Program-made: the position numbers and the translations under genes
From: Bacteroidota bacterium
GTDB lineage: Bacteria > Bacteroidota > Bacteroidia > Bacteroidales > VadinHA17
Length of the DNA: 9,300 nucleotides
Reading direction: 5' to 3'
NCBI GenBank assembly: GCA_030613125.1
Contig: JAUWMO010000129.1
Span: 1 to 9,300 of the forward strand
The notes under the pieces: model-generated
Told to the model about the DNA's origin: nothing
The model's database searches: none
Seen by the model: only the letters and a program-made list of their open reading frames with translations
Shown here: positions 1 through 6,444 of the stretch, piece after piece
Numbering within the stretch: the first letter of the stretch is position 1
How the letters are laid out: each line of letters begins with the position of its first letter

Positions 1-976
1 CTCGTCCGTACTTCAATAGGGCAGATTCCATCATAGGCTGAATATCAGGACGATAATCAGATGTGTCTAAAGTGAATTTGGATAGAACCTGATTAGGAGA
101 TACAGCAATTCCGGATAAAATTTCGACAAACTCATGCTCTAAATGCGAAACTCCTTGTAAAGTTGTAATATAACAGTTAAATAAACCGGTTGAAATCGTG
201 TCTGTTCTGAAAAGTTCCGGATGATGCAGATATATTACAGCTATTTCATCATACCAAAAGTTGGAAAATGGTGATTTTGTTTCAGTAATACTCCGGTAAA
301 ATTGTTTTGAATATGGGGTTTGAATTTTATCAATTTCATTAAGTATATCTGCATCGTATATAAGTCCATAAATATTGCCGTTAACAATAGAAAGAGGAAG
401 GTTTCCGGCCTCAACTGCTATATAGGCTTTTGGGGCGAGTATATAATTAAAACTTTCCGGTAATGTTTCATAATCGGCTGACCACACGATTTGTTTTAAC
501 CGTTCGGAAAATTCAGGACAACCTGCATAACATGAACTTACCGTGCTTAAGCTGCCAAGACTTATAAATGTTAATTTTTCATCTGAATTAGCTAAAACCT
601 GATTTATAATTTCTATATGAGAAGGGATAATATTGCCTGGTTCTGTTTTTTTACCCCATTTAAAATCAGATGCAGTTTGACAGTTTTTAGCTTTGATTTC
701 GGGATTTAAATTGGCTCCGGCAAGAATCCCTTCATGATGATATTGGTTTAGTAAGCTTTTAACTTTAAAATACCCTTCCTTTGAATTTAATACGCCATTT
801 GAAGTGGTAATGGCAAGAACTCTTACGGAAGGTGAAGCCAGTAACATGCTTATGGCCCTGAAATCATCTATCCCACAATCGGTATCAATAATAACATAAT
901 GTTTCGATTTCCAGGGATGAGCATTAATAATAGCAGAAAAAAAAGCTAAAAGTATAAAGAGATTAATTTTACGCAT
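1..976 (-). CDS. Exported nucleoside-hydrolase-like protein (IU-nucleoside hydrolase superfamily), C-terminus cut by window edge
   Basis: The frame is open from the ATG at 976-974 to the left edge: 325 full codons with no stop, so the end lies outside the window. Residues 1-19 form a signal peptide (MRKINLF, a hydrophobic core, then INA|HP), so the product is exported. Mature residues begin YVIIDTDCGIDD (27-38). DTDCGIDD matches the DxDxxxDD calcium-binding motif of inosine-uridine nucleoside hydrolases, which cleave the N-glycosidic bond of ribonucleosides. The family's ITTxxG(N) strand follows as LAITTSNGVL. Near the C-terminal part, FWYDEIAVIYLHHPELF matches the usual HDPLAVAYxxxPELF block. 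Asp243, the presumed calcium ligand, is kept, but the catalytic His position is Tyr242. Substrate specificity or activity may therefore differ from classical members. The gene begins 32 nt after the receptor stop, so the two are probably cotranscribed. Fold assignment is confident; the substrate is unknown. Confidence 0.85.
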   Translation of the reverse strand, partial: MRKINLFILLAFFSAIINAHPWKSKHYVIIDTDCGIDDFRAISMLLASPSVRVLAITTSNGVLNSKEGYFKVKSLLNQYHHEGILAGANLNPEIKAKNCQTASDFKWGKKTEPGNIIPSHIEIINQVLANSDEKLTFISLGSLSTVSSCYAGCPEFSERLKQIVWSADYETLPESFNYILAPKAYIAVEAGNLPLSIVNGNIYGLIYDADILNEIDKIQTPYSKQFYRSITETKSPFSNFWYDEIAVIYLHHPELFRTDTISTGLFNCYITTLQGVSHLEHEFVEILSGIAVSPNQVLSKFTLDTSDYRPDIQPMMESALLKYGR

Positions 977-1008
977 GATTTACTATTTATAGGTTAAACT
1001 GATTAATG

Positions 1009-2859
1009 CTAAAAATGTAAATTAATACCTCCAAAGCCTATAATACCGGGCATGGGATAACCATAATTAATTTGATACTGTGTATTCAGAAGGTTTTCAC
1101 CCTTTACAAAGACATCGAAATACTTATTGATTTTATAACCGATACGTGTATTTAATAGATTATATGATCCTTTTACAGGGCTTTGTCCGGTTTGAGTATA
1201 TAGGTTTATAATACTTTGAAGCGACAAGTTAAAACTAAAAGCTATCCAATTATAAGTTCCGCTAACAAAAATCTTGTGTTCAGGAGTGGCAATAACAGGT
1301 TCATCCATTGAAATGTAAGAATAGTTTGCATTAAATATCAAATTTTCTGATGGTTTATAACCGGTTGCAAATTCCAAACCCAAATTAGAGAATTTTCCAG
1401 TATTAACATTCTTAGGTTGATTTCCATCCATAATTATTTTTATCAGATTCTCACCATAAGCTTTAAAAACCGTGATCTCAAATGAAAGTTTATCACCGAA
1501 TAAATACTGATTGAAGCTTATTTCGTATTGAATCATCCGTTCAGGCAGCAAGCTGTCATTTGCCGGGGCCCACATGAATAACTCACGGATGGTAGGACTT
1601 CTAAATCCTTTAGAAACCGAACCTTTTAAAATGGATCTTTTATTTATTTTATAAACGAAACCAGCTGAGGGAACAGGTTCATTGCCATATATATTGTTAT
1701 GTTCTAACCTGAATCCGGCATCCAACATCAACTTGTTGAATAATTTCTGTTGAATAAAAATATACGCGCCTAATTCATATACTGAAGTATCGGCAAAAAC
1801 AATTCCATTACCGTTCATAGCAAAAGTATTTTCTGCTTTACCCCCGTATTTTTTATAATCTAAACCAAGTGTAATGGTATTGCCTGAAAATAACTTAAAA
1901 GCTTCATAAAATACGAACCCGTAATTATTATCGGTAGAATGGAAACCATCTGATATATTATGTTCTCCAAAATTATAGAACAGACGTAGCGAACCACTGA
2001 TCTTATCAAATTTGTTATCGAATACAAAAGCTCCCATCCCTCTTGTTATATCAATTGAGTTACCGGCATTCCCACCCTCTGGTCCAGGGTCAGTTGCCTC
2101 AAATTGAGACAATGAGAAATTAAAACTGGATTTAAAATGCTTATTTATTTCGTACCCTGTTCGAAAGTAACCATCAGTTATAGAAAAATCTGATGAGTCA
2201 CGGTGACCAACAGTCTGGTCGTGATTGATACCGGCAAAAACATTAAATTTTTTCTTTTTATATCCGCCATTAACCATGTACTTCTGTGTATTATAAGAGC
2301 CATACATAACACGGGCGTTGGCTTTAAACCCATCCTTTTTTTGTTTTTTTGTAATAATATTTATAACCCCACCCATTGCATTTGAGCCGTATAAGTTAGA
2401 AGCCGGGCCACGTATCACTTCAACCCGTTCAACATCAGAAGCCACATAGGCATCAGGTAGCGGATGGCCAAAAATCCCCATGTATTGCGGATTACCATTG
2501 AGAAGTACCAACACCTGAGTATTGGGAGAACCCCCAATTCCCCTGATTGTTATTTGACCTGCTGAACCTGTGGCAACACCAAAACCGGTAATACCCCGTT
2601 CTGTAACAAACAGTCCGGGTACTCGTTCAGTTAGTACAGGCAGCAAAGCAGATTCAGAGCTTTCCTCTATTTCTTTTTCGTCGACAACAGTAACAGTAAC
2701 CGAAACATTGTTTCGTGAAACTGCTACTTTTGTACCGGTAACGATAACTTCCTCGATTGTCATTGTATCGCTTATGCTATTCTGTGCATACAAGAAACTG
2801 ATGCTTCCCATATTGATTAATAAGACTGTGAAAATTTTATGAAGCCTTGTTAATTTCAT
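1009..2859 (-). CDS. TonB-dependent outer membrane receptor, BtuB/siderophore type
   Basis: This 616-residue protein should be a 22-strand outer-membrane barrel that imports a bound ligand using TonB/ExbBD energy. It has a signal peptide (residues 1-25, ending FLYA|QN), a TonB-box-like TIEEVIV (34-40), and a plug domain at about 45-172. Plug hallmarks are ITIRGIGGSPNTQVLVLLNG and VERVEVIRGPASNLYGSNAMGGVINIITK. The barrel ends in the FVKGENLLNTQYQ segment and a terminal aromatic (INLHF). Length matches E. coli BtuB (about 614). It lacks the N-terminal carboxypeptidase-like extension of SusC proteins, so it belongs to the small-ligand class (cobalamin, siderophore, haem, metallophore). The ATG at 2859 gives a proper signal peptide. 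The gene has its own promoter region with tandem GTGTTACT repeats and a nikR relic just upstream, and the matching ABC importer lies before that. The ligand cannot be read from the sequence. Nickel or cobalt complexes are favoured from context, with cobalamin and iron chelates as alternatives. Confidence 0.93.
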   Translation of the reverse strand: MKLTRLHKIFTVLLINMGSISFLYAQNSISDTMTIEEVIVTGTKVAVSRNNVSVTVTVVDEKEIEESSESALLPVLTERVPGLFVTERGITGFGVATGSAGQITIRGIGGSPNTQVLVLLNGNPQYMGIFGHPLPDAYVASDVERVEVIRGPASNLYGSNAMGGVINIITKKQKKDGFKANARVMYGSYNTQKYMVNGGYKKKKFNVFAGINHDQTVGHRDSSDFSITDGYFRTGYEINKHFKSSFNFSLSQFEATDPGPEGGNAGNSIDITRGMGAFVFDNKFDKISGSLRLFYNFGEHNISDGFHSTDNNYGFVFYEAFKLFSGNTITLGLDYKKYGGKAENTFAMNGNGIVFADTSVYELGAYIFIQQKLFNKLMLDAGFRLEHNNIYGNEPVPSAGFVYKINKRSILKGSVSKGFRSPTIRELFMWAPANDSLLPERMIQYEISFNQYLFGDKLSFEITVFKAYGENLIKIIMDGNQPKNVNTGKFSNLGLEFATGYKPSENLIFNANYSYISMDEPVIATPEHKIFVSGTYNWIAFSFNLSLQSIINLYTQTGQSPVKGSYNLLNTRIGYKINKYFDVFVKGENLLNTQYQINYGYPMPGIIGFGGINLHF

Positions 2860-2874
2860 AGTATTTGTTTTGAA

Positions 2875-2903
2875 GTGTTACTAAAATACATTTTCGTGTT
2901 ACT
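2875..2903. promoter_or_regulatory. Tandem GTGTTACT repeats, candidate NikR-type operator
   Basis: The octamer GTGTTACT occurs at 2875-2882 and again at 2896-2903 on the plus strand, with start-to-start spacing of 21 bp, about two helical turns. A small palindrome, AAAATacATTTT (2883-2894), lies between them. One copy overlaps the predicted -7/start region of the receptor promoter and the other lies in the -33/-7 spacer, so a bound protein would block transcription. From memory, comparative-genomic work on delta-proteobacteria gave NikR sites as GTGTTAC-N13/14-GTAACAC. Here the heptamer and the 14-nt spacing match, but the second half-site is direct rather than inverted. The nikR relic next door makes the link attractive. 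It could also be the site of another metalloregulator. Confidence 0.45.
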
Positions 2904-2914
2904 TTATGGACAAA
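2881..2914 (-). promoter_or_regulatory. Predicted Bacteroidota promoter for the TonB receptor gene
   Basis: Read on the minus strand, TTTG (2914-2911) is followed after 22 nt by TATTTTAG (2888-2881). This fits the Bacteroidota -33 TTTG / -7 TAnnTTTG pattern with one mismatch in the -7 box. Transcription would begin near 2875, giving a leader of about 15 nt before the ATG at 2859. The region is very AT-rich, so a chance match is possible. The position in the longest gap of the window, just before a receptor gene, supports it. Confidence 0.5.
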
Positions 2915-2924
2915 AAAATTTTTA

Positions 2925-3053
2925 CTAATTCGCTTTGCTCATTACCAGTTTTCCATGTTGTATTCCTTTTACGGAAATAAGCTTTTCAGACAATTCTGTT
3001 AACCTGACAGCTTCTCCTTTAACAGCCACAATTTCAAGACAATTATTATTCCC
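2925..3053 (-). pseudogene. nikR: Relic of the C-terminal end of the nickel regulator NikR
   Basis: Reading 3053 down to the TAG at 2927-2925 gives 42 codons. They start GNNNCLEIVAVKGEAVRL, continue through TELSEKLISVKGIQ, and end HGKLVMSKAN. This matches the NikR C-terminus, whose E. coli version reads HDDCLEIAVLKG and later RGVRHGHL. The Cys of CLE corresponds to the nickel-ligand Cys95, and the final helix-strand with VKGIQHGKL is intact. Everything N-terminal is gone: a TAA lies immediately upstream in frame (3056-3054), no start codon is available, and none of the three minus-strand frames back to the ATPase stop at 3129 shows the His-rich nickel site or the ribbon-helix-helix DNA-binding domain. 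The remnant is about a third of the usual 130-140 residues, so it cannot be a working regulator. It probably arose by an internal deletion. The remaining non-coding bases (3054-3128) are AT-rich with nothing else recognisable. Confidence 0.82.
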
Positions 3054-3128
3054 TTAACAAAATAAGTTATTTTTTTTCAGAATGCAAAACAGAAATAAAA
3101 GAATAGATTAATACAGCTTTAATTTGAA

Positions 3129-4142
3129 TTAGAAATCCACCTTCTGCAACAGTTCACATATCGAATTAAATTCCTCAACCACATCATTTTTTGTTAATTT
3201 CCATATAAACTTCCCGTTTTCTTCAAAAGCATGAATTATAATATCGGTTTTGTCCGATTCATTTACCAGGAAGCCTTTTCGTTCAAGGGCCTTACAGGTC
3301 CAAAAAAGGACCTTCCCTTCACCTATTAGTTTCAAAGGCCGGTGAAATTCAGGAGGAAAAAGAAATCTGCCACTCTCAATGTCGAAAGTCGCCGCAGAGT
3401 GAGGAAACAAACGATCGAAGGAATTGTTTAAAGCCATATCTTCAGGAGTGCCCTGAAACATTCCGGTTTCTGTCATCATCCAAATTTTATCAGCTTCATT
3501 TATTACAAGACTAAGATCGTGAGTTGAAAAAATAATGGTTTTTGAATGTTTCCGGGCAAGATCACCAAGCAAGTGTAAAACATCATGCCTGTTAGGCAGA
3601 TCAAGAAAAGCTGTTGGTTCATCCAGGATCAGAATTTCAGTGTCCTGAGCCACAGACCTGGCAATCATTGCCCTTTGCCTTTCTCCATCAGATAGCTCAG
3701 CAATATTCTTATGTCTGAGATTCTGCAAACCCACCATTTCCAAAGCTGAGAGAATAATTTCCGTATCTTTATTTGTGATCCTGCCCAGCCAGTTGGTATA
3801 TGGAAAACGGCCAAAAGAAACCATGTCAGTAACAGTTAAATTGCCAACCTTTATGATTTCGGTAGATACATAACCAACAAGTCGTGAAAACTCAGTTCTG
3901 GAATAATCATTTATGGGAGTTCCTCCAACAAGTATTTTTCCGGAAAGTGGCTTCAACAAACGGACCAGGGTTTTAATAAGAGTACTTTTTCCAATTCCGT
4001 TCTGTCCGATTATGGCAATTAATTCACCTTTACCTGCCTTTACTGAGATATCTGTAAACAGGACGTAAGGAGATCGGTTGCTCTTTCGGAACCCAATTAC
4101 AAGGCTCTCAGTTTCCAATATTTGACCCTGATTTTTCAACAC
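3129..4142 (-). CDS. ABC importer ATPase, BtuD/FecE type, with C-terminal extension
   Basis: This 337-residue cytoplasmic ATPase powers the permease encoded just upstream. Visible motifs are Walker A GQNGIGKST (46-54), signature LSDGERQR (150-157), Walker B ILILDE (170-175) and the H-loop His208 in FSTHDL. The usual Q-loop glutamine appears to be replaced in YVSTEI (Thr94 or a neighbour), and the signature is LSDGE rather than LSGGQ. I recall both variants from Bacteroidota relatives of the cobalamin/iron-chelate importer group. Residues from about 250 to 337 form an extension beyond the normal 250-260-residue ATPase, with no motif I recognise. The start is GTG at 4142-4140, 7 nt after the permease stop; no in-frame ATG is close by, and this start places the N-terminal strand normally. 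The genes are almost certainly cotranscribed. The substrate is set by the partner binding protein and receptor, not by this subunit. Confidence 0.92.
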   Translation of the reverse strand: MLKNQGQILETESLVIGFRKSNRSPYVLFTDISVKAGKGELIAIIGQNGIGKSTLIKTLVRLLKPLSGKILVGGTPINDYSRTEFSRLVGYVSTEIIKVGNLTVTDMVSFGRFPYTNWLGRITNKDTEIILSALEMVGLQNLRHKNIAELSDGERQRAMIARSVAQDTEILILDEPTAFLDLPNRHDVLHLLGDLARKHSKTIIFSTHDLSLVINEADKIWMMTETGMFQGTPEDMALNNSFDRLFPHSAATFDIESGRFLFPPEFHRPLKLIGEGKVLFWTCKALERKGFLVNESDKTDIIIHAFEENGKFIWKLTKNDVVEEFNSICELLQKVDF

Positions 4143-4149
4143 TATAGAT

Positions 4150-5208
4150 TCAAGACAATGGTGTAATTTCTTTCCTCCTGAGAATAATCCAGATAATTAC
4201 CGGTATGCCCATGAGAGCAGTTATAGAATTGATTGGAAGTATCTGATCGTAGCCTGGTAACTGTGACATAATATCGCTTGTTATCATAAATATTACTCCG
4301 ATGAGAAAGGAACCCGGTAACAAGATTTTATGATCAGCAGTTCTGAACAACAGACGGGCTAAATGGGGAACTACAATTCCAATGAATCCGATTGGACCAC
4401 AAAAAGCAGTAACACTTCCGGCTAAAATACTTGTGCTTATGAAAACAATTACCCTAACAGATTTGACATTTAGTCCCAGGGTACGGGCGTAGTTTTCTCC
4501 CAATAGCATCGTGTTCAGGATCTTCACAGAACCAAATGAAATAATGATTCCTGCAATCACTGTAATAGAAAGTATACCCAATTGATCATGTGAAACATTT
4601 CCCAGACTTCCCATTGTCCATACGATAAATGATTTCAACATTGACTCACTACTGAAATATTGCATAACCCCTACAAGAGCAGTGGCAACACTTCCAAACA
4701 ATATCCCAAGGATCAAAATGGTCATAACATCCTGAATACGTATTGATACTGCAAGTATTAACATAAGTATAAGTCCCGAACCAAGTGTCGCAGCAATCAC
4801 TAAAGCCCAGTTTCCTGCCTTACCTACGGTACCAGTAAGCAAGACAGAAGAAAATCCCATAACCAGAATAGCTACCCCAAGACTTGCGCCTGCACTAATC
4901 CCAAGAACATAAGGGCCTGCAAGTGGATTCCGGAAAACTGTTTGCATCTGAAGCCCGCTTAATGACAGTGCTGCTCCGGCAAGCAAGGCAGTTATTACCC
5001 TGGGTACCCTGAAATCAAGTATAATAACTTTCCATTCTTCAGGACCGGTATAATTGTTAAATATTATTTGAAGTGTTGCCTTAAAAGGAATTTTAACTGA
5101 ACCAAGGATAATGTCAAGTAAAAAAAAAGTCAGGACCATGAGGGACATTAGAAAAAAGAGCCACATTCTGGATTTTTCAAATTTTGATATTTCAGATTTT
5201 CTACTCAT
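4150..5208 (-). CDS. ABC importer permease, FecCD/BtuC family
   Basis: A 352-residue inner-membrane permease that should act as a homodimer to pass a metal complex from the periplasmic binding protein to the cytoplasm. It has a cytoplasmic N-terminus (about 15 residues), then many hydrophobic helices, consistent with the ten-helix BtuC fold. Family signatures are FRVPR (66-70), GLQMQTVFRNPLAGPYVLGISAGASLG in two adjoining blocks (85-111), WTMGSLGNVS, and the late CGPIGFIGIVVPHLAR block that contacts the ATPase. Length is normal for the family (about 330-350). The start ATG at 5208 is 23 nt after the binding-protein stop, and the ATPase follows 7 nt after its own stop, so the three genes form one transcription unit. 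The family covers cobalamin, haem, siderophore and some nickel/cobalt chelate systems. The sequence alone does not separate these. Confidence 0.94.
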   Translation of the reverse strand: MSRKSEISKFEKSRMWLFFLMSLMVLTFFLLDIILGSVKIPFKATLQIIFNNYTGPEEWKVIILDFRVPRVITALLAGAALSLSGLQMQTVFRNPLAGPYVLGISAGASLGVAILVMGFSSVLLTGTVGKAGNWALVIAATLGSGLILMLILAVSIRIQDVMTILILGILFGSVATALVGVMQYFSSESMLKSFIVWTMGSLGNVSHDQLGILSITVIAGIIISFGSVKILNTMLLGENYARTLGLNVKSVRVIVFISTSILAGSVTAFCGPIGFIGIVVPHLARLLFRTADHKILLPGSFLIGVIFMITSDIMSQLPGYDQILPINSITALMGIPVIIWIILRRKEITPLS

Positions 5209-5231
5209 GCAGATTTTAGAAAGTCATTGGG

Positions 5232-6410
5232 TTAATAGTTCAGTTTGTGATAATAAAAAAGTTCATGATCTGGTTCAACCTCTGGATGAAAGATATGGAT
5301 CAAATCCTTTAATATCCAATGAGGATGAGTGAGTCCTGATTCCCAGTAATCATTCCCGCCTGAAGGGTTCAATCTGGCAATATTGTTAAACACTTTTCCA
5401 TTCCTGACCGGCAGAAAGTGTCTAAAGCGATCATCCTCATTTAAAACATCACTTAATGAACCTGCAGTACCCGGATTAATCCATATTTCTACTTTTGCCG
5501 CCTTTTCGTATACTGACTCCAGACCCATTGGAATTGCTTTTGATGATTTGAGATCTTTCCAGAGGTATTCTCCTCCAGCATCCTCAATAAACCTGGCAAC
5601 TGTTGTGTTCCCTGCCGACACATACCATACATCCTTCCAGGGTAAGCCGGTCATAACCACTGGTTTATTTGTTACAGAATCAACCCTACTTTTAAGTGAT
5701 ATATATTTATTTTCAACAGAATCAAAAATCTCAGTTGCCTCTTTTTCAAGATTAAAAAATGCGGCAATAAATTTTATCCATTCAAGTTTACCTAAAGGAT
5801 TTTCTTCAAGATACTCACCATTCATAACAACCGGTATGTTAAGGTCATTCAATTTGTTGATAAAACCGGTAACCTCACTCTCAACACCATAAATAATAAC
5901 CATTTCAGGCCATAGAGAGATTAGAATTTCATAATTAAGCTCCCTGTCATATCCAATATCTCTTATTTCACCTGTATTGATTCTGTTATGAATATTCATA
6001 TTGGTGATAAGGCCGGCACCTGAGATTCCCACTACACTTTCAGTTTTTCCAAGTGCTTCAAGCAGGGCGATATGTGTAGTAGAGGTACATACAAGCCGTT
6101 CCACAGGTGTGTAAATCACGGTTGCAGACCCTATTAATGAATCAGGGAGATGAAAACCTTTTTCAGAGAGTAAATATCTGAAACTGATTTGCTTAGCCCC
6201 CTGCCATGGATCAAACACGTCAAGTATTTTATATCCATCATATTTGGTTATTGAAAATCCACGGGCATATTTAATCTTCAATTTATTGTTTAAATCCGGG
6301 TCGGAAATGAAATTTACCCCGTCAGAGTTCTTGACCTTACCATTACAGGAAATCATAAATATTATAAAAACCAGGAAAACAGAATAGTGTTTATGAATCT
6401 TTAAAATCAT
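5232..6410 (-). CDS. ABC importer substrate-binding lipoprotein, BtuF/FecB-like, His-rich C-terminus
   Basis: A 392-residue periplasmic binding lipoprotein that captures ligand delivered by the TonB receptor and hands it to the permease. The N-terminus (MILKIHKHY, then a hydrophobic run ending FMISC|NG) is a lipoprotein signal with lipid attachment at Cys22. Helical-backbone binding-protein features are the first-lobe segment RLVCTSTTHIALLEALGK (105-122), VVGISG, the EILISLWPEMVIIYG strand (161-175) and the second-lobe GLPWKDVWYVSAGNTTVARF (255-274). The tail GGNDYWESG (351-359) is, as I recall, characteristic of Bacteroidota members. The last 31 residues hold six histidines (362, 364, 372, 375, 382, 388), more than I expect for the family. 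The gene begins 34 nt after the protease stop; a 4-bp CCTG/CAGG inverted repeat there is too weak to be a terminator. Cobalamin, siderophore or nickel/cobalt chelate remain possible ligands. Confidence 0.9.
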   Translation of the reverse strand: MILKIHKHYSVFLVFIIFMISCNGKVKNSDGVNFISDPDLNNKLKIKYARGFSITKYDGYKILDVFDPWQGAKQISFRYLLSEKGFHLPDSLIGSATVIYTPVERLVCTSTTHIALLEALGKTESVVGISGAGLITNMNIHNRINTGEIRDIGYDRELNYEILISLWPEMVIIYGVESEVTGFINKLNDLNIPVVMNGEYLEENPLGKLEWIKFIAAFFNLEKEATEIFDSVENKYISLKSRVDSVTNKPVVMTGLPWKDVWYVSAGNTTVARFIEDAGGEYLWKDLKSSKAIPMGLESVYEKAAKVEIWINPGTAGSLSDVLNEDDRFRHFLPVRNGKVFNNIARLNPSGGNDYWESGLTHPHWILKDLIHIFHPEVEPDHELFYYHKLNY

Positions 6411-6444
6411 TTTTTCCTGTATTTCATCCCTGCTTTATCAGGTT

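Noticed and set aside
3059..3077. AAAATAA/TTATTTT palindrome followed by a T-run on the plus strand
   Set aside because: The stem is entirely A-T with a 1-nt loop, and no plus-strand gene ends here. It is expected by chance in such AT-rich DNA.
4680..4686. CAGTGGC on the plus strand, i.e. the B12-box core GCCACTG on the minus strand
   Set aside because: It lies inside the permease coding region with no surrounding riboswitch-like structure and not in a 5' leader. I found no such core in the gaps before the receptor or the binding-protein gene.
5383..5892. 169-codon plus-strand open frame opposite the binding-protein gene
   Set aside because: It is wholly antisense to a well-supported lipoprotein gene and its translation shows no domain. 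The same applies to the shorter plus-strand frames at 2203-2385, 2570-2842, 5111-5332, 7456-7734, 7916-8263 and 8713-9042.
6429..6442. CCTG/CAGG inverted repeat between the protease and binding-protein genes
   Set aside because: The stem is only 4 bp with a 6-nt loop and no U-tract follows on the minus strand, so it is not a credible terminator.
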